In this document: piece by piece, positions 12,276 to 24,700 of the stretch | Layout of the letters: every line of letters begins with the position of its first letter | Numbering within the stretch: the first letter of the stretch is position 1 | From: Pteria penguin | Taxonomy: Eukaryota > Mollusca > Bivalvia > Pterioida > Pteriidae | Direction: 5' to 3' | Length of the DNA stretch: 64,000 bases | Assembly (NCBI GenBank): GCA_035048485.1 | Contig: CM068583.1 | Coordinates: forward strand, 23,039,341 to 23,103,340 | Translations under genes and position numbers: made by a program | The notes under the pieces: generated by a model | Databases searched by the model: none | What the model saw: the letters and a program-made list of their open reading frames with translations, nothing else | Told to the model about the DNA's origin: nothing

Positions 12276-12404
12276 AGGCACCGATGATCCAGCAGCCGGG
12301 ACAGAGTCCGGGACCTCTGTGTCACAAGCCAAGCACATAAGCGATGACGCTACACTGGCCGCTAAATTTGCCACTTTATGGAACTGATTATCTTGCCTGT
12401 GTTG

Positions 12405-12600
12405 GCCGAGTATGTGGGAAGGCCCACCCGTGTACCGGTGGTAGGTGGAAAGGTCCACTCGTGCGCTGGTAGTATATGGGAAGGTCCACTCGTGCGCTGG
12501 TGGTAGGTGGGAAGACCCACTTGTGTACTGGTGGTAGGTGGGAAGGCCCACTCGTGCACTGGTAGTAGGTGGGAAGGCCTACTCGTGCACTGGTGGTAGA
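12405..12600. repeat. 31-bp tandem repeat, about six copies
   Basis: Units of the type GGTGGGAAGGCCCACTCGTG plus CACTGGTGGTA. Copies differ by a few bases. ORFs on the - strand rich in TYHQ are repeat artefacts. Confidence 0.9.
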
Positions 12601-13872
12601 TGTTTCACATTATCATTTTCCAGTCTGGTTTCCAATGCCTGTAAACTCCTATCATAGCCATAAAAGGAAAAATGACAATTGTACTACAATATGTTGGTTC
12701 TAACCCTTCCTCCCCCCCCCCCCCTTTCCCCTCTCCATCAATAATAAATGAAATCATTTATGTCGTTTACTTACCTTTTACGAAAATTGTAGCGATAGAT
12801 AATAGAATTTCTGTATACTGAATGTTAACAACAACTTCTTCTTGTCCCATAGCATAAAGCAAGTATACGTTAAGTACGCTTTAAACAAAAGAGATTCGCG
12901 AATTCTTTTAATTTGAGATTTAATTATCACTTTAATCTAGAATATCTATCTCAGGGTTGATTAGGTTTGAGAAGCCACAATACCATGTCTGTTTGCTCTG
13001 CGAATAAAGGTCTGCATACAAATACGTATGATATTGACACTGGGTAAGATTGATAACTAAAACTGTATACTGATTCACAGTTCCTCCATGAAATCAAATC
13101 TCGTTAGGATTTTGTCTTATGGGTTATCCCAAAGGATATAAATATTTCGTTATATAAAAACCGCTTCCAAAAGGACCTTTTCTTGTGAGTACTTTTCCCA
13201 TATGTTACTGCAGTACTGGTTTTCCTTTTAAAATGAATTAGAAAATACATTTTTCAAGCGCAAACAAGATTTCTTGACCTTGCCCATTTGTCACCCCCAC
13301 TCCCTCACCGGAACCCAAGTTGCACTGCTGCATGTATACTCCAGCATATACAATCTTCAGATTATTTTTGGTGTCAGAGGAAACATTCATATCGGTGGAT
13401 GGACGGATATTAGCACTATAGATAGATCTACTCTTAAACTTCCCACATAATATGTGGGTGTATTCGGTCCTTCTGTTATACAGTTTTAACTTCCCGTTGG
13501 GACGGTATTTGACAGCAATCTGTAGTTATCGTCATCAAATTCCATGAAAAGTGGTCGAATACTCAGGAAATGATAGACTACTTTAAAACTTGTGTTTGTG
13601 ATGAGTAATTCAGTTATCTAGTAACATTTTAACAGAAATTGTTTGGGTTTTTTCTTCCTTTCTGTTTTGCTTCAGTACTCTGTCATCATGAATTTGTTGC
13701 AGAGCTCTACTAGATCTATTCAAACTCGGAATAAGAGGCTCTCAGTGCTCATCATATACATATAAATATGCACTGATCTTGCAAAGCGTCTGTATTGACT
13801 CCTGTTGTTCTTTATTCAGCATAGGATTTTTCTTCCCCTTGAAATACCATAACGTTAAAAAGGTGTATTTAA
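12601..13872. other. No gene seen
   Basis: AT-rich intergenic sequence with a C12 tract near 12713. I find no coding, RNA or repeat signal that I can support. Confidence 0.4.
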
Positions 13873-13983
13873 GATCGGCCACGGGGCTTTCGGCTCGTTA
13901 GTACCCCCACCAATTATACCGATATGTTCGTATAATTAAGGAAGGGGGGGGGGGGGGGCGAACGAGCCGAAAGCCGTGTGATC
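13873..13983. mobile_element. Foldback (palindromic) element with G14 tract
   Basis: Inverted arms GGGCTTTCGGCTCGTT and AACGAGCCGAAAGCC, each bounded by GATC. The loop contains CCCCC opposite a long G run. About 110 bp, non-coding. Confidence 0.6.
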
Positions 13984-14344
13984 AGGCAATATGAAAAAAT
14001 GATGACCAAACTAAAATACTAATCTTGAACTTATTGCTAAATGCACTGGTGGCCTAGCAACTATTGGGGCCCCGACCTTAAGTCAATCTTCTTCCCTTCC
14101 AAATTTAATTTGAGGTTTCCATGCCATTTTAAAACTTTTAAAACTCGAAACATTCAAATGTACGTTTATTCACTGTAAATTTTAATTCAAATGATTCTTA
14201 TGCCATAAAAAAAGAAAACGAAATTGAAAGCAAGAATGCGATTCCCGACTACAGCCAGTGTCGCAAGGAAAATTATGTATAAGAAAAAAGTTTCTGTGTC
14301 TGACGCTCGTAAGACGTCTAATAGCTTTCTGTATTTTTAACTTC

Positions 14345-14560
14345 CTGCATACAAAAGTAAAGGTTTTGATGAAACTTGGTATTGATGTGAAACAACAAGT
14401 ATTGTTGTTTTTCGGTTCACCCGCCGGCGGGTAGACCAGGGCGGATGGCATATGCCAAAGAGGACACCCTTCTTTGACAACCTTTTTCATATCGACTGCA
14501 TAGATCGACAAACAAAATGTATCAGAGTAATCTATAACATGGTCTTCAAAAATTCTGTTC
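14345..14560 (+). repeat. Decayed internal fragment of the AGCTCACC-type repeat
   Basis: It includes TTTTGATGAAACTTGGTAT and a segment with 'CTTTGACAACCTTTTTCAT..ACTGCATAGATCGACAAAC'-like blocks that recur at about 30410-30480 inside the full copy (29691-31330). Confidence 0.45.
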
Positions 14561-14734
14561 TTTTGCTTGACCCCTTTTCTTCTTGGTCTTGTTATCCTTC
14601 TTTCACTTAGAAAATATTCATACTTATGTGTAATTTTAAAAATTTTATCCAAAATAAAAAAATTAATAAAATTAAGAATGATCCATTTCAAGAGTTATTT
14701 GAAAGTATCACGCCAGTGTTTTGACTATTAAGAT

Positions 14735-15995
14735 TCTGTAGTTAACGATAGTAAGGATTCTCTGTACCAGGTAATACATCCCAGTTGACTTCTGTAGCTA
14801 CCCATAGTAAGGATTCTCCGTACCAGGTAATACATCCCAGCTGACTTCTGTAGCTACCCATAGTAAAGATTCTTTGTACCAGGTTATACATCCCAGCTGA
14901 CTTCTGTAGCTACCCATAGTAAGGATTCTCTGTACCAGGTTATACATCCCAGGTGACTTCTGTAGCTACCCAAAGTAAGGATTCTCTGTACCAGGTTATA
15001 CATCCCAGGTGACTTCTGTAGCTACCCATAGTAAGGATTCTCTGTACCAGGTAATACATCCCAGTAGACTTCTGTAGCTACCCATAGTAAAGATTCTTTG
15101 TACCAGGTTATACATCCCAGCTGACTTCTGTAGCTACCCATAGTAAGGATTCTCTGTACCAGGTTATACATCCCAGGTGACTTCTGTAGCTACCCAAAGT
15201 AAGGATTCTCTGTACCAGGTTATACATCCCAGGTGACTTCTGTAGCTACCCATAGTAAGGATTCTCTGTACCAGGTAATACATCCCAGGTGACTTCTGTA
15301 GCTACCCATAGTAAGGATTCTCTGTACCAGGTTATACATCCCAGCTGACTTCTGTAGCTACCCATAGTAAGGATTCTCTGTACCAGGTTATACATCCCAG
15401 GTGACTTCTGTAGCTACCCATAGTAAGGATTCTCTGTACCAGGTTATACATCCCAGGTGACTTCTGTAGCTACCCATAGTAAGGATTCTCTGTACCAGGT
15501 AATACATCCCAGTAGACTTCTGTAGCTACCCATAGTAAGGATTCTCTGTACCAGGTAATACATCCCAGGTGACTTCTGTAGCTACCCATAGTAAGGATTC
15601 TCTGTACCAGGTTATACATCCCAGGTGACTTCTGTAACTACCCATAGTAAGGATTCTCTGTACCAGGTTATACATCCCAGCTCACTTCTGTAGCTACCCA
15701 TAGTAAGGATTCTCCGTACAAGGTAATACACCCCAGCTCACTTCTGTAGCTACCCATAATATAAGGATTCTCCGTACCAGGTAATACATCCCAGTTGACT
15801 TCTGTAGCTACCCATAGTATGGATTCTCCGTACAAGGTAATACACCCCAGCTCACTTCTGTAGCTACCCATAATATAAGGATTCTCCGTACCAGGTAACA
15901 CATCCCAGCAGACTTCTGTAGCTACCCATAGTAAGGATTCTCCGTAACAGGTTATACATCCCTGCAAACTTCTGTAGCTACCCAAAGTAAGGATT
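14735..15995. repeat. 56-bp minisatellite, about 22 copies
   Basis: Head-to-tail copies of a unit containing GACTTCTGTAGCTACCCATA, GTAAGGATTCTCTGTACCAG and GTTATACATCCCAG. Most units are 56 bp; a few near 15755 and 15870 are longer by about 3 bp. Variants such as GTAATACATCCCAGTAGAC recur in non-adjacent units, suggesting higher-order duplication. The 105-aa - strand ORF reflects the repeat only. Confidence 0.95.
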
Positions 15996-15999
15996 CTTT

Positions 16000-16944
16000 A
16001 TATACTTAATTAATCGCTTTACTTTTTATTATTCATTTTTTGAATACACAGATGTGTGAAGATTAACATCTGAGTTGATTTAAGCAGAGTGTTCTAATTG
16101 CAGATGCTGGTACTATGCAAATAGAGAGTGTTACTAAATGTTAATCAAAATGAAAGACTAGTGGCTTTCACGATTTCTGTGTTTAGGAGACGACCATTTG
16201 ATTTTAAGGGGGAGGGGAGGGGGCTAGCAAATTTTGTCAAGTCAGACTTTTTATTTTCAGAGCTTTGAATGATGGAATATTTATTTCCTTGATATCCTAG
16301 GACAGAGTATTTATTTTCTTGCAATTTTTTTTTGTTTGATCGTCAATAAATACTTGTTAGAATTCCATTGTATATATATCATTAACAAAACACATGCTAA
16401 TATAAAGTAAACTCAACAATTAACATACAAACACTACTTTAATGGCATAGATTCGTACAGTATTAGTTTCTAGCTATAATGAATTGCATAATCTCTCTCA
16501 ATCTCTGGTATCCAGGGTGAGAATTTCCTGTGTGAAGAAGTGTTGCTGTTTTGGATTCTTGTGCGAATGATAATATTTTATTAGTTTTTCCTTTTTTTTC
16601 TTACTTTGAACTATGTCATTTAATCCCCCCCCCCCCCAAAAAAATATATAAATATTTTTTATACACATGTATTTGACATATTGATTTTTCACATTTTCAA
16701 CGTTTTCTTCACTACTTCCGGGCCGAGTTTGATGAAACCTGGTAGGTATTAAGCAAAGATGGTCCTGTGCAATTTTAGATGTTTTAAAAGTTTTAAAGAA
16801 ATCAAAGACTTATGGCCATCTACAACTATTGTTCAATATAATTGTGCAATGTTTCCTATGTCTCAGAAGAATGATATAAGTCCACTTTGGCCTCTTATTA
16901 CTTTAATTTGTTATCATGTATGTCATGTGAAGATACACATTTTT
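16000..16944. other. No gene seen; partial repeat at 16715-16890
   Basis: AT-rich DNA with a C12 tract near 16626. About 16715-16890 is a decayed end of the AGCTCACC-type repeat ('TTTGATGAAACCTGGTAGG' and 'CCACTTTGGCCTCTTA'). Confidence 0.4.
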
Positions 16945-17259
16945 ATGCCTCCGGATCGATAAATCAGGAGCATTTTGTTTTTCTTTGTCTGTGTGTTTGT
17001 CTCTCTGTTTGTTTGTCTAGTTGTAAACTTTAACCTTAGCTATAACTTAATTTTGAACCGTGAGGATAGAGACTTCATATTTCATGCGTACTCAACTAAT
17101 AAAACCTTTTCAAATGCCACCAAAGTCGATGACCTTTTTACATTGACAATGACTCTCAAGCTAAAAATAACGTTATGGACTTTGTTGCCGCCGGGGGCCA
17201 ATCTCCAAAGCAGGGAGTACAAGGGCCGTAACTCTGCTTTGGAGATTGGCCGGAGGCAT
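16945..17259 (+). repeat. Hairpin-headed repeat, copy 3, with nested 50-bp MITE
   Basis: The head is ATGCCTCCGG, then a loop and AGGAGCAT. The tail is CCGGAGGCAT, an exact inverted copy of the head arm, so the element has terminal inverted repeats plus the head hairpin. The tail is split by a tiny foldback at 17199-17248. Confidence 0.6.
17199..17248. mobile_element. 50-bp palindromic MITE with 9-bp target duplication
   Basis: The arms CAATCTCCAAAGCAG and CTGCTTTGGAGATTG face each other. The flanks are GCCGGGGGC (17190-17198) and GCCGGAGGC (17249-17257), a 9-bp duplication with one mismatch. The ends match the longer element at 22533-22975. Confidence 0.7.
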
Positions 17260-17601
17260 TAGTGTTTCACAAAGACAGCCTGTGTTTTTTTCTGTTGTTC
17301 TCATTTTAAAGTTCTGTTTGTTTTTATTTTACATTTCAATAAATATGTTTAAAGCATTTGAAAAACGCCTTATTGTACTTATTTGAATGAAACTTGAAAG
17401 GAATGAAACACTGTCAACAAATAATGTTTTGTTTTAAAAAGATTTTATAAAGAACGAAATACTAAACAACGAATACAATTCGCAAATATTAGACAACTCG
17501 TTTTGTGTTATAAACGTTGTACATTGTAACGTTGTAGTGCAGAATTCACTGAATGATCACAGGTAAATTATGCATTATTGTTTTTCTAATTATGTTTTAT
17601 C

Positions 17602-17642
17602 AGGGACGTATATATCTATATATTTAGATATGTACGTCCCTG
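17602..17642. repeat. Short perfect-ending hairpin (AGGGACGTA family)
   Basis: AGGGACGTATATATCTA faces TAGATATGTACGTCCCT. A 41-bp foldback, possibly a relic MITE. The rest of 17260-18083 shows no gene; a G/T-rich stretch with long T runs lies at about 17800-17950. Confidence 0.5.
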
Positions 17643-18083
17643 GTTTTATGGAATACACATTTTGGAAAGTGGCATCAATTCTCTTTATACTGAGCACAAG
17701 CCAAGTGCTAGTGCTTTACATGATTTCTGTAGTCTAAGGCTAAACAAACTTTCAGGTGCGTTAATTTCCATGATAGGATGGATAGGACGATGGATTTTAG
17801 TATTTGCCTGGATTTTTTCCCCTATCTCTCTTTTTCTATTTTTCTTTCCTTTTGCAGTTTTGGAAAGGGGAAGGGTTGGTTTTGTTTTTGTTTGTTTGTT
17901 TTTTTTTTTTGGTTTGTGTTTTTTGTTTTTACTTGTTTTATTTTGGAAGGGGAAAGGGGGATGTTATTAAATATTATTTCATTGAAACAATTTATATAGA
18001 TCTACAGGAAAAAGATTTTCATTGTAGGTTGGTGGATGGAGTATTTGATTGCTTAATAAGGATACTTATTTTTATCAGAAATA

Positions 18084-18325
18084 ATATTTTAAAAGAAATA
18101 ACACAAACACTCTGTAGATCTACGTAACATCCATCTTTGCATGTCTAATATAAACAAGCTTGTTTATATTAGACATGTAAACATGGATGTTACGTAGATC
18201 TACTGTACTATTCTAACTATTGTTTGATAAAGGCCAGGAGGCTGAAAATTTGCAGCATAGAGTGTTTGTGTTATTTCTTTTAGTATATTTTACTTCCCTT
18301 TTGAGGACTACTTATTATACAATAA
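18084..18325. mobile_element. Foldback MITE centred on AAGCTT
   Basis: A nearly perfect palindrome whose central arms run from CTGTAGATCTACGTAACATC to its inverse, with the axis at AAGCTTG near 18157. The outer arms (AAAGAAATAACACAAACACT) are also inverted. The related one-armed copy at 11955-12118 carries the right-arm sequence. Confidence 0.75.
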
Positions 18326-18548
18326 TATTTTATTTAATGCATATGACATAGTGCAATGATGAAGTAATGCAGTCTTCTTTCATTTAAGTGAAGGACCGTT
18401 TATGTTACATCATCTCACAATTACCTCATTTAGACCAACTTTGATATATTTACCATAATACTGTAGTGTTTAATCAGAGACAGCAGGATGATTGAGTTCA
18501 CCAGCTATATATGTCTACTTTCAAACTATACATTATGCTGCCCTTTTT

Positions 18549-18830
18549 TATATGCCTGTATAAAATTGTGGGCATATTATGATTATACCACTGCTGTCCG
18601 TCTGTCCATCTTTCCCACCTATCTTGTCTTTGCAACTCCTCCTAAACCCTTGGGTTACTTTGATGAAACTTTGCACAATGAAAAGAAGACCATATGCATA
18701 TTGGAAAGGAGATGTTGTCCAAAAGAATTACAGGAATTATGGTCTTTGGAATTAAATTTTATTAGAATACCTTGTCTTCACAACTCCCAATAAACGCTGT
18801 GACACATAGGATGATAAAATGTGGGCATAT
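18549..18830 (+). repeat. Hairpin-headed repeat, copy 4
   Basis: The head ATGCCTGTATAAAATTGTGG forms a weak stem with GGGCAT. It is followed by CTGTCCGTCTGTCC and ends with GTGGGCAT near 18821-18828. Non-coding. Confidence 0.45.
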
Positions 18831-19835
18831 TTTGTGTTGTTCAATGGTAGCCTATTTTTTTCATGAGAAGTAGTGTAAAACAATCCAAATGTATTAAGTA
18901 ATGTATATGAATTTGGACTTATCAAAAGCAATAATGCAAAATTACAGTCATACATTATTAAGATGTACATATGAACATCAGCTAGCATTGTAATTCACTG
19001 GAGCAGCACACATAGATGAAATTTTCTTAATTATTTTCTCACGTTAGGCAATAATCATAGTAAAAAAAAAGAAAAGATTTTACTTAGAAACTGATGATAA
19101 ATCATGAGAGATATCACTCGTACAGCAAACATTTGTCTAAATCGTCTCAGTGTTTATGAATGAACCCCATTCAAACACCTTATGTGTTTTAAAATAGATC
19201 ATATTCCATAACAAGCATAATGACTTGGTAAAAATGAACACTGTACACTAATGCTTGTGCCAGATAAACTTCTTCCATACATGTACATGTACCTTCCCAT
19301 CCCATCTGTTAGATGAAATGCTGCAAGCATGTATAAACTATAGGTAATCTAGCTTGAAAAATATAAGAATTCAGCAATGCAGTTGCTAGATACACCATCT
19401 GTCATGTTATTTAGACTGTTTATGGTATTTAAAGAAGATTATTGACAACTGGGTCACCTCCACTGTGATATACATCATCAGTATTAAAAGTCATGATACC
19501 AATTCAGCCAGCCAGTGGGAGAGTAGTGACAGTGAATGGAAAATGCAGAATTAAAGCCCAATAATAAACTATGGTTCTTTGTGGTTTTTCATTCTTTGTT
19601 GCTTTTTAATAGGGACTTACAGCATCAAAATTCTTATAGGAAGAGATAGAAATTACAACTGAGGAACAAGTGTATACTTTACTCTTTCAGCTTATTTTAT
19701 GTGGTAATTAATATCTGCTATACTTGCAGAAATTGGCATAATAAAGTAAGACTGGATCATGATACATGTAAGATAAGAATTTATGTGATATGATATCACA
19801 GCTATTAGTGTTATTTCAGTGAATGATAACCAGAG
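18831..19835. other. No gene seen
   Basis: AT-rich sequence between a repeat and the 83-bp array; no supported feature. Confidence 0.4.
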
Positions 19836-19837
19836 AT

Positions 19838-21108
19838 AAAATGGTCAGATAGTACCTACTGGTCATATAATGTATCCATTGCCTCCCATTTTATCAAAAA
19901 CTGGTCGTGTGACCATATAATAAATGGTCAGATAGTCCCAACTGGTCATATACTGTATCCATTGCCCTACATTATATCAAAAACTGGTCATGTGACCATA
20001 AAATAAATGGTCAGATAGTCTCAACTGGTCATATACTGTATCCATTGTCCTACATTATATCAAAAACTGGTCATGTGACTGTATAATAAATGGTCAGATA
20101 GTCCCAACTGGTCATATACTCTATCCATTGCCCTACATTATATTAAAACCTGGTCATGTGACTGTATAATAAATGGTCAGATTGTCCCTACTGGTCATAT
20201 ACTCTGTCCATTGTCCTACATTACCCGGTATATCAAAAACTGGTTATGTGACCATATAATAAATGGTCAGATTGTCCCAACTGGTCATATACTGTATCCA
20301 TTGCCCTACATTATATCAAAAACTGGTCATGTGACCAAATAATAAATGGTCAGATAGTCCCAACTGGTCATATACTGTATCCATCGTCCTACATTATATC
20401 AAAAACTGGTAATGTGACCATATAATAAATGGTCAGATAGTCCCAACTGGTCATATACTGTATCCATTGTCCTACATTATATCAAAAACTGGTAATGTGA
20501 CCATATAATAAATGGTCAGATAACCCCAGCCGGTCATATACTCTATCCATTGCCTACATCATAATAAATGGTCAGATTGTCCCAACTGGTCATATACTGT
20601 ATCCATTGCCCTACATTATATCAAAAACTGGTCATGTGACCATATAATAAATGGTCAGATAGTCCCTACTGGTCATACACACTATCCATTGCCCTACATT
20701 ATGTAAAAAACTGGTCATGTGACCATATAATAAATGGTCGGATAGTACCAATTGTTCATATACTGTATCCATTGCCCTACATTGACCCTACTGGTCATAC
20801 ACTCTATCCATTATCCTGCATTATATAAAATACTGGTCATGTGACCATATAATAAATGGTCAGATTGTCCCAACTGGTAATATACTCTATCCATTGTCCT
20901 ACATTATATCAAAAACTGGTCATGTGACCATATAATAAATGGTCAGATTGTCCCTACGGGTCATACACTCTATCCTTTGCCCTACATTATATAAAAAACT
21001 GGTCATGTGACCATATAATAAATGGTCAGATTGTCCCAACTGGTCATACACTCTATCCATTGTCCTACATTATATCAAAAACTGGTCATGTGACTGTATA
21101 ATAAATGA
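19838..21108. repeat. 83-bp tandem array, about 15 copies
   Basis: The unit contains AATGGTCAGATAGTCCCAAC, TGGTCATATACTGTATCC, ATTGCCCTACATTATATC and AAAAACTGGTCATGTGACC. Copies show substitutions and a few truncations, for example near 20555 and 20780. Within a unit GGTCA recurs four times and GGTCATGTGACC is itself palindromic. Confidence 0.95.
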
Positions 21109-21723
21109 TTTCTATGAAAATTGATCTGAATACACACAACATGGATTTTAAATACTGGTGTATTCCATACCATTATCAGATATGCGAGTCTAAGTGCTAC
21201 TAAAGTATGGAAATCCCTGCTGTCATTGATGATAGGGAATTCTTAAAGACCTATAGTGTGATTTAAGTAGCTGTTTAGTTATAGCTTCTTTAAGGAATCT
21301 GTAAAGAAATACATATATACATGTCTGAAATGATACGGACCCACAAACCCTATTTCTAGCCTGATGAGTTTAGTAATATTTTGCTGAAACAATTTATTGA
21401 TATTTTCATTTCTATGATTATCAGTCAAATGACACGTTGCAACTTAGCATTCATATGATACTGGTATGGTGAAAAATTGTCAACAGTGGCGTACACAGGA
21501 TTTCATATGATACATGTACTGATGTTTTATAGAATTGTCACATCGACTCAGTTATTATCTAATACATGTATAATGGTAGTATTTTAAAGAGTTTTCACAT
21601 TGGCTTCTTGCTAAAGAGAAAAATATGAAAATAGCTTAAAAAAGAACTTTTCATACATAGATGACAACAATCTTAATTTTTCCTTCTCTTGAAAATATTA
21701 TAGACTTGATGATTCCTTTTCAG

Positions 21724-21799
21724 ATTAAACAACAGAATAAGTTGAAGAGACTTAATGGCAGTGCATTAGAAATAGCACCTTGTACAGAAAAAAATCATC
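21724..21799 (+). other. 5' UTR part of SLC16 exon
   Basis: A CCTTTTCAG acceptor ends at 21723, so this exon is spliced to an upstream non-coding exon that I cannot place. Sequence from 21109 to 21723 shows no other feature. Confidence 0.55.
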
Positions 21800-24700
21800 A
21801 TGCCTGGAGTTCCGTTAGACAGAGGTTGGGCTTGGGTAGTCCTCTTAAGTAAGTATTTCATATCCATTTCTGCTTTAAAAAAAATGAAACTTTATTATAT
21901 AAAAAAAACCCCAAAATACAAAAACACCCACCCTAAATGAGACATTTTGTTTGAGAAATTTCAAAGTCAATACTTTTTATGCCCCCGCCATGAAATGGCT
22001 GGGGGCATATAGTGTTAACTGTTCCGTCATTCTGTCATCATTCAGTTTCAGCTCATTATCTCTTTGAAGGTTTGATAGATTAAATTTGATATTGGTATAC
22101 AGATGTATCAAGGGAAGATGCAGTTGATGATCAAATATGGGTGTGGTCCGATTACTTTTGACAGAGTTATTGCCCTTGAACATAGAAAATTTCTTAAAAA
22201 TGACAGTTTCCGCTCATTTTCTCTCAGAAGGTTTGATGTTGGGTATATAGATGTATCAAGGGAAGATGCAGGTGATGATTAAATATGGGTATGGTCTGGT
22301 AATTTTTGACAGAGTTATTGTCTTTGAACATAGAAAATTCCTTAAAAATGACAGTTTCTGCTCATTTTCTCCCTTAAGGTTCAATGGATTAAATTGATTT
22401 TGGGTATATAGATGTGTCAAGGGAAAATGCAGGTCAAGTGCTAATATGGGTGTGGTTGGTAATTTCTGACAGAGTTATTGCCCTTGAACACTGAAAATTT
22501 CTTAAAAATGACAGTTTCTGCTCATTTTCTCTCAATCTCCAAAGCAGAGTTATGGTCCTTGCACTCCCTCTAATCTCTGCCAACTACTGAAAGTAGTCCC
22601 TAGTCAGAAGGCAGAAAGTATAGACTGTTTTGCGTGTTTAGGGAAAAATGTCGTCGTATTCAAGTTATGTGGGCAAAAATTAGACAATGAGGTGCAAATG
22701 ATAGTGTTACTGACAAACTGTATTACATAAGTTCACTGATTTGTACGCTTAGAAAATATAGTGCGGTATAAATTCAAGGTTTATTTCTTGTAGAAGCCCG
22801 ATCAAAACTCAATGTAACATGGTAAATGCTTTAAATTTAAATACTAAAGCCATTGAAGACCAAGTCATATCGTCTAGAGGCAAAACTTTGAATTTACAAG
22901 AATCTTGTAAAACCTGAGATGTTGGCAGAGGTGTGTGTGGATTGTAGAGGAACGACAACTCTGTTTTGGAGATTGATTTTCTCTGTGAAGATTTAATGGA
23001 TTAAATTGATATTGGGTGTATAGATGTATCAAGGAAAAATGCAAGTCATGTTCGAATACATGTATGGGTATGGTCTGGTAATTTCAGATTTATTGCCCTT
23101 GTAGATAGAAAATTTCTTAAAAATGACAGTTTCCACTCAAATTCTCCCTGAAGGTTTGATGGATTGAATTGATATTGGGTATACCGACGTATCAAGGGAA
23201 AATGCAGGTCAAGGATGAATATGGGTGTGGTCTGGTAATTTCTGTCAGAGTTATTGCCTTTGAACATAGAAAATTCCTTAAAAATGACCGTTTTCGCTCA
23301 TTTTCTTGGTAAAAGTTTGATGGATTAAATTGATATTGGGTGTATAGATGTATCAAGGAAAAATGCAAGTCATGTTGGAATACATGTATGGGTATGGTCT
23401 GGTAATTTCTGATTTATTGCCCTTGTAGATAGAAAATTTCTTAAAAATGACAGTTTCCACTCAAATTCTCCCTGAAGGTTTGATGGATTGAATTGATATT
23501 GGGTATACCGATGTATCAAGGGAAAATGCAGATCAAGTTTGAATATGGGTGTGGTCTGGTAGTCTCTGTCAGAGTTATTGCCTTTGAACATAGAAAATTC
23601 CTTAAAAATGACAGTTTTAGCTCATTTTCTTGGTAAAAGTTTGATGGATTAAATTGATGTTGGGTATATAGATGGAGCAAGGGAAAATGCAGATCAAGTT
23701 TGAATATGGGAGTGTTACGGTAATTTTTGACAGAACATGTAATTGCTCTTGAACATTAGAAATTTTTTAAATTTTCAAATATTAGTTCTCCGGCAATTAT
23801 ATTTCACTAACTTAGCTGCCGGTTGGGGCATTTGTGTGGCACCAACGCATTAAAATTCTAATTTTTCTTTTTTTTTTTTACTGCTTTAAGACATTTATTG
23901 TGGATATACATTTATATAAGGGTTTTGAGGGAAATTTATTACATTAATGTTGGTTATTGGAAAGGAGGGGGCATTTTTGTAGAATTTTATATTAAGATGT
24001 GCAGTAAACTGTTTGATAAACATACTTGTATGAGTATTTAATTTTGAACAGAAAGATAGGATTTAGCAGAGAGAAATATCCTTTGTCAGATCTGTGGAGC
24101 AATGAATGGTGAAATCGCACCAAAAAACAAAAATGAACATTAGTGGCAAACTTGCTAAAAATTTCATAAAATGATATGTTTGTATATTTACTAAGTATTC
24201 TCAATTTCAGGTTATTTTGTGAGTTGCTTTGTTATGGTTGGCATTGCAAAGACATTTGGAATTTTACTCAAGGAATTTCAATCAATGTTTAAAGTAGAAA
24301 CTGCACGTGCTGGACTAGCAATGACTTTAGCTGGGATTGTTTATACATTTTTAGGTAAGAGAGTTATACAGTTTCACACTTTTAGGGATGTAACCAGTAG
24401 TTCTTATCAGTCAGGTTTAAGTGTTTAATCCCTCTTCAAACTAGGAGGGGTTTTAAGGGCTAATAAGGTGGAGGCTTATATCTGGTTTCCAGGTGTTAGG
24501 TGGATTACATTTGGATTCGATCTGGAAGGATCAGTGATTTTCCATGGTAACTGTAGTTACCTTCACCACTCAACACAGACTGCTAATGTATAGGTCAGAC
24601 AATGTAACAGTAGAGCCTTTCATGTTCACTGGAGAGCTAAACATTTGGTTGGCAAACAGTTATGGTTTGCATGAACATTGATTGATTGTCTTTGATGCTA

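Noticed and set aside
15668..15985. 105-aa protein with WVATEV repeats
   Set aside because: Translation of the 56-bp minisatellite; the frame depends on a few 3-bp variants and has no start context.
14735..15995. CRISPR-like array
   Set aside because: Units are contiguous and similar over their full length with no unique spacers; it is a eukaryotic minisatellite.
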